The notes beneath the pieces were generated by a model. That model was not told the DNA's origin, did not search any database, and saw only the letters and a list, made by a program, of their open reading frames with translations. The position numbers and the translations under genes were made by a program. Of a DNA stretch of 64,000 nt, positions 44,560 through 56,780 are shown piece after piece; the stretch's first letter is position 1, and each line of letters opens with the position of its first letter. The DNA lies in assembly GCA_944472155.2 (NCBI GenBank), contig OX235279.1:139534920-139598919 (forward strand), given 5' to 3'. This DNA is from Trichobilharzia szidati (lineage: Eukaryota > Platyhelminthes > Trematoda > Strigeidida > Schistosomatidae).

Positions 44560-44945
44560 CTGAGCTTACTTTTATTCACTGAAACGCCGAAAACAAGATG
44601 CCACCGCTGACAACTTCAGTGATCAATTGCACCTATGGAGTTCAGTACATAGGACATTATCTAAACACACCGACTAGCATCTACCAAAATGGTTGTTATA
44701 AAAGCAAACATAGAATATTTAGATCATTTCTGGAGCGCATTATCACTTTCTGGTCATGCAGAATCAGCAGTGATGCCATTCAGAACTACAACATATATAC
44801 AGCGAAATCAAGGCGCTCAAAAGGGTTTCGCTGACTTCCTATTAACGAAGACAAAACTCTTGTGATCCAGAAGAAAAAGCCCAAGCACTGTGTTCAAATA
44901 AACGTTTTCTTCAGACTCTTCTACTACCATGGTATTAGTGTCAAC
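44560..44945 (+). mobile_element. Penelope-like element fragment (GIY-YIG to C terminus)
   Basis: Plus frame 'SVINCTYGVQYIGHYLNTPT' matches the GIY-YIG core (YIG intact). Downstream, after frame breaks, there is a tail resembling the PLE C-terminal 'lcvqmk...tllLPWY' near 44885-44935. Decayed. Confidence 0.65.
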
Positions 44946-45838
44946 TTTACTTTCCCTTTTGTTGCATAATAAACTGTGCTGTTGTTTTTTTCATTCTTTT
45001 GACCCCCTCTCAGTTTTTTGTCCTCTTGTCTCTTATCGATTATTTTTAAATGAACATTCATCACTTAACAAACTAGTTGTCGACCCTCTTAATTACGTAG
45101 GATGATTATTCACTATTTTTCCAGACATTGTTATTTCACATACACACTTTGATTCATTTTGCTACTAACTGACACTAACCTCTGACCTTTGTTGTAATTA
45201 GCACTACACAATATAAATCCCTAGATAACTGTACAGCTTTGAAATGAAGTTACGAAAAGATATCCGTTTAGCTGACTGATGGCGTCATTAATTCACATCA
45301 CATCAAATCACATGGGAATTAGGAAATAAATTTCTTAAGAAAGAAAGTAAAGAAATTGTAGATTTAAGTAACCTGCAACTCTCATAGAAATTGATTTTTT
45401 TTAATCAAAAAATGCGTTCTGTCTACGATGATACTACAACCACTAGCTTACTAACCAACCAACAGAATAACAATAACTATTTGAGGGAAAAAAAGGAACA
45501 AAATAATCCCAGCTTGATAGAAGTTTTCCAAAACATCAAATCAATAAGGAGCATTTTTTAATGATAAAAATAACGTTAAATTCGAAAAATAAACCGCCTT
45601 ATACTGTTGTAGTCTAAAACAGCTAAAGGAATTTATTCCAATGAACTTAAAGCAAAACATTATGATGTGAACGGACATAAGACACAACAACAACAACTTA
45701 AGCAGTGGAAATTTTAGCTCAATGAGATATCTTTTTAACAAAAATGCGGATACATCTGCATCAGAAGGTTGAGAAAAGATTTTTTTCTTAGTTAAGTTAC
45801 AGGTCAATTTTTACAATCGGTAAATATTCATCTGACAT
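44946..45838. other. Intron sequence, nothing recognised
   Basis: An 88-codon minus-strand frame (45541-45807) has no domain I recognise. Confidence 0.35.
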
Positions 45839-46190
45839 GTGAAGGAAAAAAAACTACAGATTTGGGCCACTTCAATGTCTGTTTATAAGTTCACTCGCTC
45901 CTGTGGAGCTGGGTATCTTGGTCGTACAAAGTGCGCACTTTTCAAACGCACCTCTGAACATTATTCAGCATGGTTATTAATAGTACAATACAAAACAATT
46001 ACTCGAGCACCTGGGGAACTCAAGGTTCACCGTCCAACCAGATTCGTCTTTTAAGATTATCTACAAGGGGTGCTAGGTTTCGGCACTTGTGTGTGGCGTA
46101 AGCGCCAGTGATTCCACAATATAAACTCGAACTTTGTGTGTAAAAAAGCTTTGTACAGTCTCTTATTCTCTACCATGGTCTTAATGTATT
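45839..46190 (+). mobile_element. Penelope-like element fragment (GIY-YIG)
   Basis: Plus frame ATSMSVYKFTRSCGAGYLGR followed by TKCALFKRTSEHYSAWLL corresponds to the PLE GIY-YIG core (YLGR for YIGR, then the R..EH..WL motif). The rest is frame-broken to about 46190. It sits about 0.9 kb from another PLE fragment in the same orientation (44560-44945), but both carry the same domain part, so they are separate insertions. Confidence 0.8.
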
Positions 46191-46672
46191 TCTTACTTGT
46201 TCGCTTCTATTTTAAGTAATTAATTCATTATTATCCCCTTAACATGTTGCTTTCAGTTCTCCGAGCTAAATCTAACAGGGTACACTACTCATGAACTCAG
46301 CCACATACGACAGAAATGGCTGCTGACAGGAGTTTAGAACACATCGGTTTGGTTGGCAGGCACCAATGGTCAAAATGTGAGCAGTCTTCAACTACTTATC
46401 TCTATCCACAGTATAAACAATCCCACTGACCTTATGAACTTTCACTATATATTAGAGTACAATTTATTATTACCACTGAATCAACTTTAACTAAACTCAT
46501 AAAATAGAATGTTTTTAAAACAAAATTCTAAAGAAAGAAGTAACATTACCTACATTTATTAAAATTGTTAGAAATAATTACAGTCTCTCAGACTGACGTT
46601 AATATAAAATAAGCTGACAATTGCATTTGAAATCAAATAGAATGAAATCCAGTCAGCAGCCAACGGTTCTAG

Positions 46673-46736
<64 letters not shown>

Positions 46737-46973
46737 CCTAAATTCTTTAGAAATCTAATTTTTCTGCATCCTTCCAGTTTATTTGCTTCTGACTCATTCA
46801 CTCTAGTGATTAATGCCAACACATACACACACACGCGTGCGTACATTAAAGAGGAGATTGAATCCACTCATTCAACAGAAAAGTGGATGAATACAAAAAT
46901 CAATCTGACTTTCATTTTGGCATAAAAGACTTATAAAAAGGAAAGTGTAACCGTTGTACAATGGCATTATTAC

Positions 46974-47009
<36 letters not shown>

Positions 47010-47935
47010 TATTATTATATTCTTTGAAAAGCAGAAACGGGAGAAGCCACGAGTATAAAATAAACATATTTGTTTTCAATGAAAAAAATATATGTGTATA
47101 CGGTATCTTATTATTTCGTTGGTTGACTGACTGACTTCACTACTTGTGTTCTTGGGATAAGTGTGTATAACAGTAAAAACATGGGAGAGATGTGAAGAAG
47201 AAGAAGAAGAAGAAATGAGAAATGCACACTCATATACACGTACAAGAGATAAAACTACTAAAACGGAACCACACATGAAAACATAGTAGGCATGCAGTGC
47301 CACGAGAGAGAGAAAAACGTATGTGTACACATGAAATCACTTACATCAAAACAGAATGATAAAATACCAAAAAGTAGTGAGAGAAAAGTTACGATTTACA
47401 TAAGGTATCACACACCAATACATCAGCAAACATAATTGCATAGCATAGAAAAACCTATTTGAAATACACATTATAGTTCACTACTTTGAAAAAATAATTA
47501 ACAAATATAAAAGTGTTAGAAGGTGGTATCAGAAGTAGTAGTAGTAGTAGGCGGTCGGCAGACCACCTAAAATCAATTCAAAGTGCACCAGGATGGTTGG
47601 AGAGCAGTTACCCAGCTTGGTGAAGACGCTGCAGGATTAAACACATGACTAAAGTTACACATTAGTGAACAATCAGTGGAAATGCAATTCTACAAAAAAA
47701 CTTTTAAAAAAGATAACCAATAGTGTCCGATCATTGTTGCAATTTCTGATTGATTAAAGCACTAGACATTTATTTCATACAGCTAGCAGATGCAACAATG
47801 TTTTGTGTTGCAAACTAAAGTAGTCATTTTACTAGGCGGGAATCACTAACAAATTTCTATGAAAGATAAGGATACTACTACTACTACTGCTGCTGGGGAT
47901 TTTAGATTAAAATTAGGCTTAATCAGGGATCGGTG
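46191..47935. other. Intron sequence with microsatellites
   Basis: (TA)n at 46675-46717 followed directly by (GA)n to 46736; (TTA)n at about 46971-47017; (GAA)n at 47194-47214; (AGT)n near 47532-47550. No gene is recognised. Confidence 0.6.
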
Positions 47936-48170
47936 GCTCAATGGTAGAATGCTCGCTTACCACGCAGGAGGTCTGGGTTCGACCTCCGGACGACGAAGTC
48001 CTAAACAATGACTAGACAACAGATAGTAAGCTCGGAAAAGAGAAAAAGGTGGGATATGAGTGGTTAGCATACACCCCAACTCCATGATGAAATAACACCA
48101 CCACCCACTACTGAAACTTTGCAGTCTGAAACTTGAAGCCCTATATGTTCAACTCAGAATAAAGTTTAAA
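47936..48170 (+). repeat. Divergent tRNA-derived SINE
   Basis: Head 'gatcggtggctcaatggtag' with B box GGTTCGACCTCC, then a family-unusual body. The 3' end 'gaagccctatatgttcaact' echoes the RTE-like tail. Probably a second subfamily. Confidence 0.7.
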
Positions 48171-48828
48171 GTGTAAATGAATGGTCAGGGCTGTATAACA
48201 CAACTAAACCATTATCACCGTGTAAACGTAATTGAAACCTATCGAAACAGCTCAATAAGTGAATACTACACATGTAAATGGTAACTATTAGACAACTTGC
48301 ATGTCAAAAGTATATATATATATATATATATATGGCATTACATTTCACTAAGCATTCAACAAAGACGTATTACGTGTCATGTTCTTCTCAGAACTTGTCA
48401 CTCAACGCTAAAGTCACGAGAGTTTACGACTAGGTTATTCGAATCACACGTGAATAAGACAAGACAACACACTGTGGTGAACTTATCTGACTGATGAGAA
48501 AGAAGGAAAAACGACTGTGAAGTCATAATCAGTTAGGTCTTTTATTGGCCGAAAACTCCAGTGCATTATCATTCCTACTTGGTCCATAGATTTCTTCTAA
48601 GTGGAAACATAATATAATGCACAGAAATACATCCCTAGTAAACTCCCACAATACAATACAAACGATTTCCAGATACCCATGATGAAAACATCGACAACTC
48701 TGTTTTTGATTCAGATAAGAAATCTGAATAGGTAAATAAGCGAACAACAAGCAGAAGTATATTGAAACTTAATTTGCCTAATGAGCGAATATCTTAACCT
48801 ATTTAAGCTAAAACATTCATAGTATCAG
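48171..48828. other. Intron sequence with (TA)n
   Basis: (TA)n at 48311-48333; otherwise nothing recognised. Confidence 0.4.
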
Positions 48829-50934
48829 ATAAGTCTATTATATTATATTATTATTATTTCCTTTAATTCCTAGAGGAACATAGGGCTTCAGCCATGCGTC
48901 TCCATTGCGTTCGGTTCTCTGCTGTAGTTTTCCCCTGGCTCCAAGTCTGCCCACACGCTTTCAATTCCTCTTCACATGATCTCCTCCAGGTCACCCTTGG
49001 ACGACCAACTCGTCGCTTCCCTTTCGGGTTCCACTCGAGGGCTTGTCTAGTGATGTCACTTGCTGGTTTCCTCAGAGTGTGTCCAATCCATCTCCATTTC
49101 TTCCTGCCTATTTGTTTCACAATCGCTTCCTGCTGATGGTTCGCTCCCAAAGATCTCTGTTGCTGATCTTTTCTGGTTGGCCATCTGATCTTGAGTAGTA
49201 TTGAGCGAAGTCAACTGTTAATGAAAGTCTGTAGTTTGTTTGAGATGCTCTTTATGACGCGCTGACCAAGTCTCTGATCCGTATAGTAGCACTGACTTCA
49301 CATTGGAGTTGAAAATACGGATCTTATTTTTGACGCTGAATGCTGTTGACCTCCACATAGACTTGAGAGAAATGAAAACTTGTCTTGCTTTTCCGATTCT
49401 GGCTTTGATATCCTCGTCAGTTCCTCCTGTAGTTGAGACGATGCTTCCCAGGTAGGTGAAAGAAGTTGTTTCCTTCAGGTTCCTCCCATTTATGCTGATT
49501 GTTGTCGGTTGTTGCTGTTGATGTTGGCCAGGAAGCTTCATTACCTCTGCTTTGTCTATGTTCACTTGAAGTCCTATCTTTGCTGCTTCTTCTGCCAATT
49601 TGTTGCTTTTCACTTGCATATCTTCCAGTTTGTGGGAAATCAGACATATATCATCGGCGAAATCCAAATCCTCCAAGGCTTTTGTGTCGGTCCATTTTAT
49701 GCCTGTTCCCTCGTTGGTTGCCGTTGTCTGCCGCATTATCCAATCAACTGCAATCAGGAAGATCATTGGTGACAGTAGACAGCCTTGTCTCACTCCCGTC
49801 CTCACTTCGAAGGATTCCGTGAGCCTCCCGTTGTGGATTACTTGGCATGCAGCGTTGTCATACAGCTGTTGGATGAGATGTATAATTGTCGGCGGCACCC
49901 CGTAGTAGCGAAGTAGTTGCCAAATCACATCTCGATCGACGCTGTCGAAGGCTTTCTCAAAATCGATGAAGTTGAGATAGAGAGGTGACTGCCATTCCAA
50001 ACTTTGTTCAATGATAATCCGTAGGGTGGCGATTTGGTCAATGCATGACTTGTTCCTCCTGAATCCGGCCTGTTCCGGACGAAGTTTTTCATCTAGGGCT
50101 TGTTTAATTCTCTCCAGGATGATGCGACATAGTATCTTGCTTGGAATGGACAGAAGCATAATTCCACGCCAGTTTTTACATTGACTCAAATCTCCTTTCT
50201 TTGGCAGTTTGAATAAGTATCCGTTCTTCCAATCCTCGGGTACTTTGCCCTCTTTCCACACCTTCTCTAGTAATGGCGTCATCAAGTCCGCTGTTGTCTC
50301 TGGGTCTATTTTCAAAGCTTCTGCTGGGATTCCATCTGGTCCTGGCGCTTTCCCAGCTTTTAGCATCTTGATGGCATTCAGGACTTCGGATTTCGTCGGA
50401 GGGTCGATGTTCATTGGTAGTTCTGCTTCCGTTGTTGGTATTGTTGGACGCGTTGTAGGTGGCGGACGATTTAGAAGTCTTTTGAAGTGTTCAGCCCAGT
50501 GCTTCCTCTGTTCCACCTCTTTGGTGATTGACTTTCCATTGTCGTCCTTTATTGGCTTAATCTGTGTCGAACTTTTGCCCGAAAGGTGCCTAGTTGTTTG
50601 GTATAGTGTAGCGAGGTCTCCTTTGCCTGCAGCTTGTTCTGCTTCCTTTGCCATGGTTTCACAATATTTTCTTTTGTCTTCCCTGGCACTTTTCTTCACT
50701 CTTTTGTTCAGTGCATTGTAGCTTGCATTCAACTCCTGTTTCTGTTGCTCGTCGGTGCACTGGATAATCTTTTGTTTCGCCACCCTTCTCTCTTCTATTA
50801 GTTTCCAAGTGTCCGTAGAGAGCCACTGTTTGTCCTGTCTCTTTTTTCTGCCTAGGACTTCCATGCAGGTTTGACTCCACACCGTTTTCAATTTGTTCCA
50901 GTGCTTTTCGACGCTGACCTGAACATAAGTCTAT
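48829..50934 (-). mobile_element. RTE-type LINE insertion, longest copy, with target-site duplication
   Basis: ATAAGTCTAT at 48829-48838 and 50925-50934 brackets a 2.1-kb minus-strand insertion. The 3' end has 'gccctatgttcctctaggaa', (AAT)n. The 5' end is truncated within the region between the endonuclease and the reverse transcriptase. It lies in the 16.5-kb intron of the Ena/VASP-like gene and in the gene's orientation. Confidence 0.95.
49218..50891 (-). pseudogene. RTE retrotransposon reverse transcriptase (5'-truncated)
   Basis: A single open frame of 557 codons with no true Met start, because the frame is open to the truncation point. It carries the connector and the full RT: motif 1 KAPGPDGIPAEAL (about residues 181-193), KNWRGIMLLSIPSKIL (239-254), RPEQAGFRRNKSCIDQ (271-286), motif A NFIDFEKAFDSVDR (307-320), motif B RTGVRQGCLLSP (364-375), motif C DLDFADDICLI (408-418), then a Gln-rich linker and TYLGSIVSTTGGTDEDIK. 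The catalytic Asp residues (D310 in motif A, the FADD pair) are present. The apurinic-like endonuclease that RTE elements carry at the N terminus is missing. The frame ends at a TAA after KQTTDFH; the usual C-terminal domain continues in a separate frame at 49150-48863 ([20 protein letters not shown]). In the family the protein nicks the target and reverse-transcribes its own RNA. Confidence 0.93.
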
Positions 50935-52799
50935 GCCTATAGGATAAAAGTTAAGGCATAAATAAAACATGCTGAGTACTGATATTGGTTAATTTCAACA
51001 GATAGTTGGGGGCAATCAATCTCGACAGGAATCTTTGGATCTAGACATCAGGCTTGCTGACAAACAAAGCACTAGACGCATGACAACATTAGGCACTCAC
51101 TACCTAATGGCCAATCAAAATTCCACTTCATGAAAAGTATTCATTCAATTGGAACTATGTACTGATTTATGAATTTGAATATATGAGTGTATTGACAATG
51201 TTCACTGTAAAAAAAGAAAAATCTGACTCATCATAACCATAGTAGAGAAATAAACATGCCAAATGCATGTCACTTTGTCTATATAAACATATTGAGCGAC
51301 AAATATATAGATTAATCTACAGGAGAAACCTATCACATATACAGTGGAACTTAACCTCTATGATATGATATGATATGATACACAGTATAGTAAGAGTATA
51401 ATTCTCCTCTAGTAAATGACACTTCAGACATCTTTGATAATGCATTATCAATACAGCAGAGTGGTCAATCAATATGTGAACCAGCCATACAAGATTGTTG
51501 TTGTATTACTAACATGAACAAATAAAAAGCATCATTTGATATACTGTACTGTACTCGTGTTACCTAGCTACATCATCATATCCGTATATAAACAAAACTA
51601 ATATGAAAAGTATACTACCATTAAATTCATATAAACAATATCAGCAGAATAAGACAGAAAACCACGAAAGGAATTTGGTTTTCTTTTCTACACTGTTGCC
51701 GCTAGTTTATTGTAAGTAACGCCAACTGTGAATGAAATCCAGTTATCAAGTAGGCTTTCTGCTTTGCTTCAATCCTATATCGCTGCACCAACTGACTTTG
51801 ACCATTCTTCTACACAGTTGTCAGTTAAAGTACAGTTAGTATATTGAAATACTCTTTTTTTTATCCTACGAGAAATGTTTTATTTATTTGCGCCTGCTAG
51901 TCTGCACTCTTTTCTAAGATTTATACATTCCATGAACTATTTTATGTATCATTATATAATATCTATTTTATCACTTTATGCTTAACTATGTTTATAATCC
52001 TAAATATTTTGTCTCAATTCAAGTGTCCGTGTGTGTGCATGTGAGTGTGAGTGTGCTTATCACCTTAATTTTGTCTATAGTGTTCAGTTGAACTAACACT
52101 GTGCGCATACTCGCTTAGCCAGTATTTTATTTACAAGTGGTACATTAAAAATCTAGAGTATAAACAAAAGTGCAGATGAATACATGATTGACTTTTACAT
52201 TTTAGACAAGTATGTGTGTATATATAGGGATACAGACAGAAAGAGCACCTCACCTCCCCCCTAAATCCCCCTGCCCAACCACCCCTACAGTTAAGTATAT
52301 CACATAGTTTTTATCCTCTTTTCTTTCCAAAATAATCCAAAAAGTATAGAAATAGAAATTTTACTCACCAACGGAATAAGTTACAATGCACACGCACACG
52401 CGCACACTAACACAGATACACATATACACAGACATATATACACTTTATTATAAACAAAATAATTAAAAACATGATTGTCATGTAGATAAATTATGTAACA
52501 TAAATTAATAATGGATTAAGACAATAATTATACAACAAGTAAAAAAGTTACCTAGTACACTTATAGTAATAGTACATAAATCTCAAGTGGTCCACTATAT
52601 AACAACAGTACAATATACATAAAAAAGAGAAGTGCTAGAGTAAACAGCAGAAAAGATGGAGAAACAAGGCAGGAAGTTAAAACAAAGGAAAACACTGTAT
52701 AAACAGCAACAACAACAACCAAAAAACCCTATTTTCAGTCGCCGTCATCTTTTGTCTAGTGATTAATAATGCTTTACATATGGATAGTGCATTAAGATG
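50935..52799. other. Intron sequence, low complexity
   Basis: A (TGATA)n-type run lies near 51361-51380; GT-rich at about 52025-52060 and CA-rich near 52388-52430. No gene or known repeat. Confidence 0.4.
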
Positions 52800-53350
52800 T
52801 TTGAAAAGGCATAAACCCAAAACCTTCTATAAAAGTACTTCACCGACCGACAGCAGCCACCTTGGCATGCTACTCGGACTTGAATGTCGTGATGACCCAA
52901 TGAGCTACCACTGGATTCAACCAATGTTCCTGTAGGTCTTACCATGCCGGATAAGTCATTTGGGCAGCGGTTACACTATTAGCAGTTTAAGTACTTTACA
53001 CTGTGTTGGGATTTCGTGGACGATGTCGTACTGTTGGGGATGTGACAGAAGTAAGGCTTTTTCCTCAGAGAATCAGCAAACCACCTATGCTTCTTCGCTC
53101 TTGATGGGGGAAGGGGGTTAAAAATGTCGGCCCCAAAAATTGTACATTCTGACTCAAATCGCAGTGGTTCGTAGCCGGAGATAAGATCTCATTACGGATG
53201 TAGTTGCAAAAACTATTTCACACAGGCTATGTGCGACCGGCCTCAAGCAGTTGTCGCTCGGGCTCTGTGGTCTCACACAATGCTAATGGTCATTTTGCTT
53301 CAGATACTCAAAAAGGGAACAACTTCCGTGATATGGGTAGCCGGGGGTAA
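52800..53350. other. GC-richer segment of unknown nature
   Basis: Markedly less AT-rich than its surroundings, with G-runs ('gatgggggaagggggtta' near 53104) and 'gttgtcgctcgggctctgtg' near 53250. The sharp edges and composition suggest the untranslated 5' part of a retrotransposon or another repeat. I see no frame and no second copy in this window. Confidence 0.4.
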
Positions 53351-54039
53351 TATAACCACCAGAATGTACACAATTAAGCACAACTGAAATAATAAAAACC
53401 ATCTACGTAAACAAATAGTATAAAAAAATGAGGCATTCCAATATATAGCAATGATAAACAAGTACAGATGTGAGAAATGAAAGAAGCATTATGTTACAGA
53501 TGCTTCACCAATAGAGCATGCAAATGAGATAACGGAAACTAACAAAAATATATGAATAAATAAAAACACATATCTGTTAAATAAAACAGATAAAAACTTC
53601 AGACAAAGTTATCTAATAAAATCGACTTCGAAATATATCGTCTACAGCCTGAATATATAACCAGGATGTTGACATTACTTTGAATGATTAGGACCAACAG
53701 TAAAAAAAGCTTCATGGATTTCAAAGTATTTTGCCCTTAGCTTTGAACTTTTTACAACATAATTATATTCAAACTAAAGATTAACGAATTAAGGTAAACA
53801 GTGAGTCACTACTAAGCGTAGCACATGATTCAATCACCCCAGTTCTTGAGTGGCGATGACGTCATTAATCAATTCTAATTGAATTACTTCTCTATGATTT
53901 CACTAAACTTATATGATTTGGGTTGGATACACATATAGCTCTCTCAAGATATCGACTTTTGGAAACATTTATTTCCCGACACGCATCTAAAGCAAGCCAA
54001 CAAATGTAAATAAAGTGAAATCTAATGAATTCGTCAAAA
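53351..54039. other. Intron sequence, nothing recognised
   Basis: AT-rich; no feature seen. Confidence 0.4.
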
Positions 54040-54430
54040 AGAAGGCTGTATATATCGGTCTACCCAAATAGTCAAACAAAGACTTGATAAGGCTAGAAGA
54101 AGAAGCTATTATGCTGCAAAACTCGTAATCCTTATTACCACCAAATGGGTGTTTCAGCCACCTAGGAAAGATCTGTTGTCAATCTTTGACACTGCGTATA
54201 TCAATTTGAGTGTATACTGGGAAGCAAATACATAAGTCTTACAGAAAGGCAACTGTCTAATCGCATCGTTCAGCAATTGTCCAAGTGGTTGAAAAAGATC
54301 AAAGGCAAGCTTATAGAAGGTTCCATAGCAAAGCACCTAATAGACTACGGACACAATGCTGTTGCCATGTCATTCGTTGTTCTCAGCAGACAAGGAAACA
54401 GAAAGATGCTTGCAATCGTGCAGGCCGGCC
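54040..54430 (+). mobile_element. Penelope-like element fragment (GIY-YIG)
   Basis: From 54196 one uninterrupted plus frame reads VYQFECILGSKYISLTERQL, then SNRIVQQLSKWLKK and GSIAKHLIDYGHNA. This is the GIY-YIG core (YIS for YIG), the R-x-x-E-type helix and the AxHLxxxGH segment typical of PLE nucleases. The frame lacks any RT part. A string at 54040-54066 ('ggctgtatatatcggtctac') looks like a second, more broken GIY-YIG trace. Confidence 0.8.
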
Positions 54431-55399
54431 TCTACGTACAGAAGGAGATGGTAATCAGTTTGGTCGACCATGATAATATCTAATATCTAATAGCTCTAAT
54501 TACCATTGTACATTATTTCGTTGCGTCTGATGTTATTATTCTCGCGCTAATTACAACTATCTTTTGTCAGTACATTAACTTAAAATCAATCAGTTCCGCA
54601 AAAATTAATACTTGAAAATCATGGTTCATTTTGGAATTCTCAATAAGTTCTCGCTATAAGATAACTATTTATTATTACGTTTCGAAATTCATCTGATGCA
54701 TAATCATATATTTGGAATCCATAATAAAAACACATACATATATCAACCTACACTCATAAAAAATATAGTTCACTTTGTGTTGCATAAAATTACACTTAAA
54801 TATTACAACTTTTGAAAAGTACTTGACAAACACCTAGGATTAAAGAAAATTTCCGGAATCTATTTTAATAAATTACAAATATTTAGGCATAAATAATTGA
54901 TAGAAGTAGTGATGTCCTCATAGTTATCATCAAAAGGCGTATATACTCCTCAGCAATCCCCTGTTTCATAGTTTACGTCTAGGAGAGAGTATGAGAAAAA
55001 TGATCCCAAAAAACAATCCTAAATTTTGGATTGTAAGTTGATCTATTCAAACGCAACACGGTGTGTAATAATGAGGAGAGGCACCAATCTACAGTTAAAG
55101 AGGTTAAGTCGTCCAGTGTGATGTTAACAGAGACTGACTTCCTTGACGTGTATTAGTAAGTGAAAATACATCACAATGAAAAGAATAAGTGTTAGGTGGA
55201 CGAAAACATGTCATCGCTGACTGTTAGTGTCAGCCAGGGACATGAGTGTAGACTGGACGACTGACATCCTTGGAAAGCTAAAAATCAACTACTGCGGACT
55301 TTTCGTGACATGGTTTAAAGCTGTTCACAAAGTTTCAGATGTATTAAATTCTTATCCTCTTTAGGATTTTGAAAAGCCCTAATTATTTTTCTCCGTCAT
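54431..55399. other. Intron sequence, nothing recognised
   Basis: No feature seen. Confidence 0.4.
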
Positions 55400-55482
55400 A
55401 CTTCGACGATGTCTGGGCATTTAATTAGTATTTAATTGGTGGATGGTGACTAGCAGTGGAATCCAGGATGCGCATTTCTTCC
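55400..55482 (-). repeat. Sm-alpha-type element fragment (3' part), inverted
   Basis: Holds the tail (CTTCGACGATGTCTGGGCAT on the plus strand) and the last part of the hammerhead (GTGGAATCCAGGATGCGCAT), ending in the GAAA region. It is joined directly to a plus-strand unit. Confidence 0.75.
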
Positions 55483-55483
55483 T

Positions 55484-55630
55484 TTGGTGTTTGAAACTAT
55501 AGGCACTGGGTTCGAGCCTCGGTGGAAACATAATCACTCACTGAGAAATGCAGGTACATCCATATGACGAGTCCTAAATAGGACGAAATGTGCATCCTGG
55601 ATTCCACTGCTAGTCACCATACACCAATTA
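55484..55630 (+). repeat. Sm-alpha-type hammerhead element (family A), head-truncated
   Basis: Begins within the tRNA-like head ('ggtgtttgaaactataggca', B box GGTTCGAGCC) and runs through the hammerhead to 'tagtcaccatacaccaatta'. It forms an inverted pair with 55400-55482. Confidence 0.8.
55553..55607 (+). ncRNA. Hammerhead ribozyme motif, Sm-alpha type
   Basis: ACATCCAT, ATGACGAG, TCC-TAAATA-GGAC, GAAA, TGTGCATC, CTGGATTCC. Stems II and III (TG/CA) and the GAAA box are present. The first core base is A instead of C, and stem I has one mismatch. Confidence 0.65.
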
Positions 55631-56092
55631 CATACTTATTTCTGCCTATAATACTATCATTTCAGTTTCTTCTTTCTTATTTTGTGTCAATTAGAACTTT
55701 CGTGCAAAGTAGTTTCACACTGATTCTACACAGCCGTCATAGAATAAATCTGCCTGACACACAACTATTTTAAATGTTTTTTTGAATCCACGTCAGAAAT
55801 GAACGGGTGAAAGATTGCATAGTTTTTATCTTACTATTTGAACGTTGTGTGTAATAGAAGCATTCAATTCCTTTCCTTACTTGCCTACAGACTGAAAAAA
55901 CCCAAATGTTGCAGTTTCGGCAGACACAGTTCAGACACTTTTATCATTCTACCACTGCATCAAAACAATATGATTATTCACTATGGAATAGTATGTTATG
56001 CTTGATAACTGGGGATGCCTAAGCTGTCTACGGTAAATATAACAGACAAGCAATACAGTAATATAGTCATATTTTCAGGAAAAGTCTCAGTG

Positions 56093-56136
<44 letters not shown>

Positions 56137-56397
56137 GCATACTATTCCACCCCAGGGCATTTGTCAACCCAACTTCGGTATTATTCTTAGTCTTGTTCGT
56201 TTATTCATTGTCTCTGACACACACCAACATCTACCGTACAAAATGGGAAACAAAAAAAGCTCGTCAACTGGCGTGCGTCTCACTATACATATATATGTAT
56301 GTATATATGCTCCGTAAGATAAAGGTAGATCGAATATTTTAACAGATTGGCCTAGAAGAGGATGAGTATAGTCGGCCTACACATTAGAATGACTGAA

Positions 56398-56451
<54 letters not shown>

Positions 56452-56660
56452 TAAGAATCACTTGACTTAGTTTGACCAATAATAACGCTACAAATAATCA
56501 ATAGAGAAAAGGGATAAAAATCCAGACAAGACAATCATTTTATGTATATGTAGGTCATATATGATATTAAATTAAAGATATCTAATGCTTACTTAGTCAA
56601 GCAATCAGAAATGAGCAAAAATGCGACAGCATACAATGAAGCAAAAACTGTAAATAGAAG
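55631..56660. other. Intron sequence with two long (TA)n tracts
   Basis: (TA)n at about 56098-56130 and 56399-56449; otherwise nothing recognised. Confidence 0.5.
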
Positions 56661-56780
56661 CTAATCGGTGGATGGTGACTAGCAGTGGAATCCAGGACGC
56701 GCATTTCGTCCTATTTGGGACTTGTCAGATGGATGCACCTGCCACTCCGCAGTGAGTGATGATGTTCCCACCGAGGCTGT
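56661..56780 (-). repeat. Sm-alpha-type hammerhead element, truncated
   Basis: Minus-strand copy that stops at 'cagcctcggtgggaacatca', just after where the B box should be; the tRNA-like head is gone. Confidence 0.8.
56682..56738 (-). ncRNA. Hammerhead ribozyme motif, Sm-alpha type
   Basis: GCATCCAT, CTGACAAG, TCC-CAAATA-GGAC, GAAA, TGCGCGTC, CTGGATTCC. It keeps the C of the core and a GTC cleavage triplet, but G8 of CTGANGA is A. It is the copy whose stem II / stem III region is closest to the known Sm-alpha sequence. Confidence 0.7.

Noticed and set aside
46675..46736. (TA)n/(GA)n as a CRISPR-like or structured array
   Set aside because: Plain microsatellite without spacers.
50209..50721. 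170-codon plus-strand frame opposite the RTE reverse transcriptase
   Set aside because: Exact antisense shadow of the conserved RT coding region; the same applies to plus frames at 49499-49905, 39877-40296 and 15600-15933.
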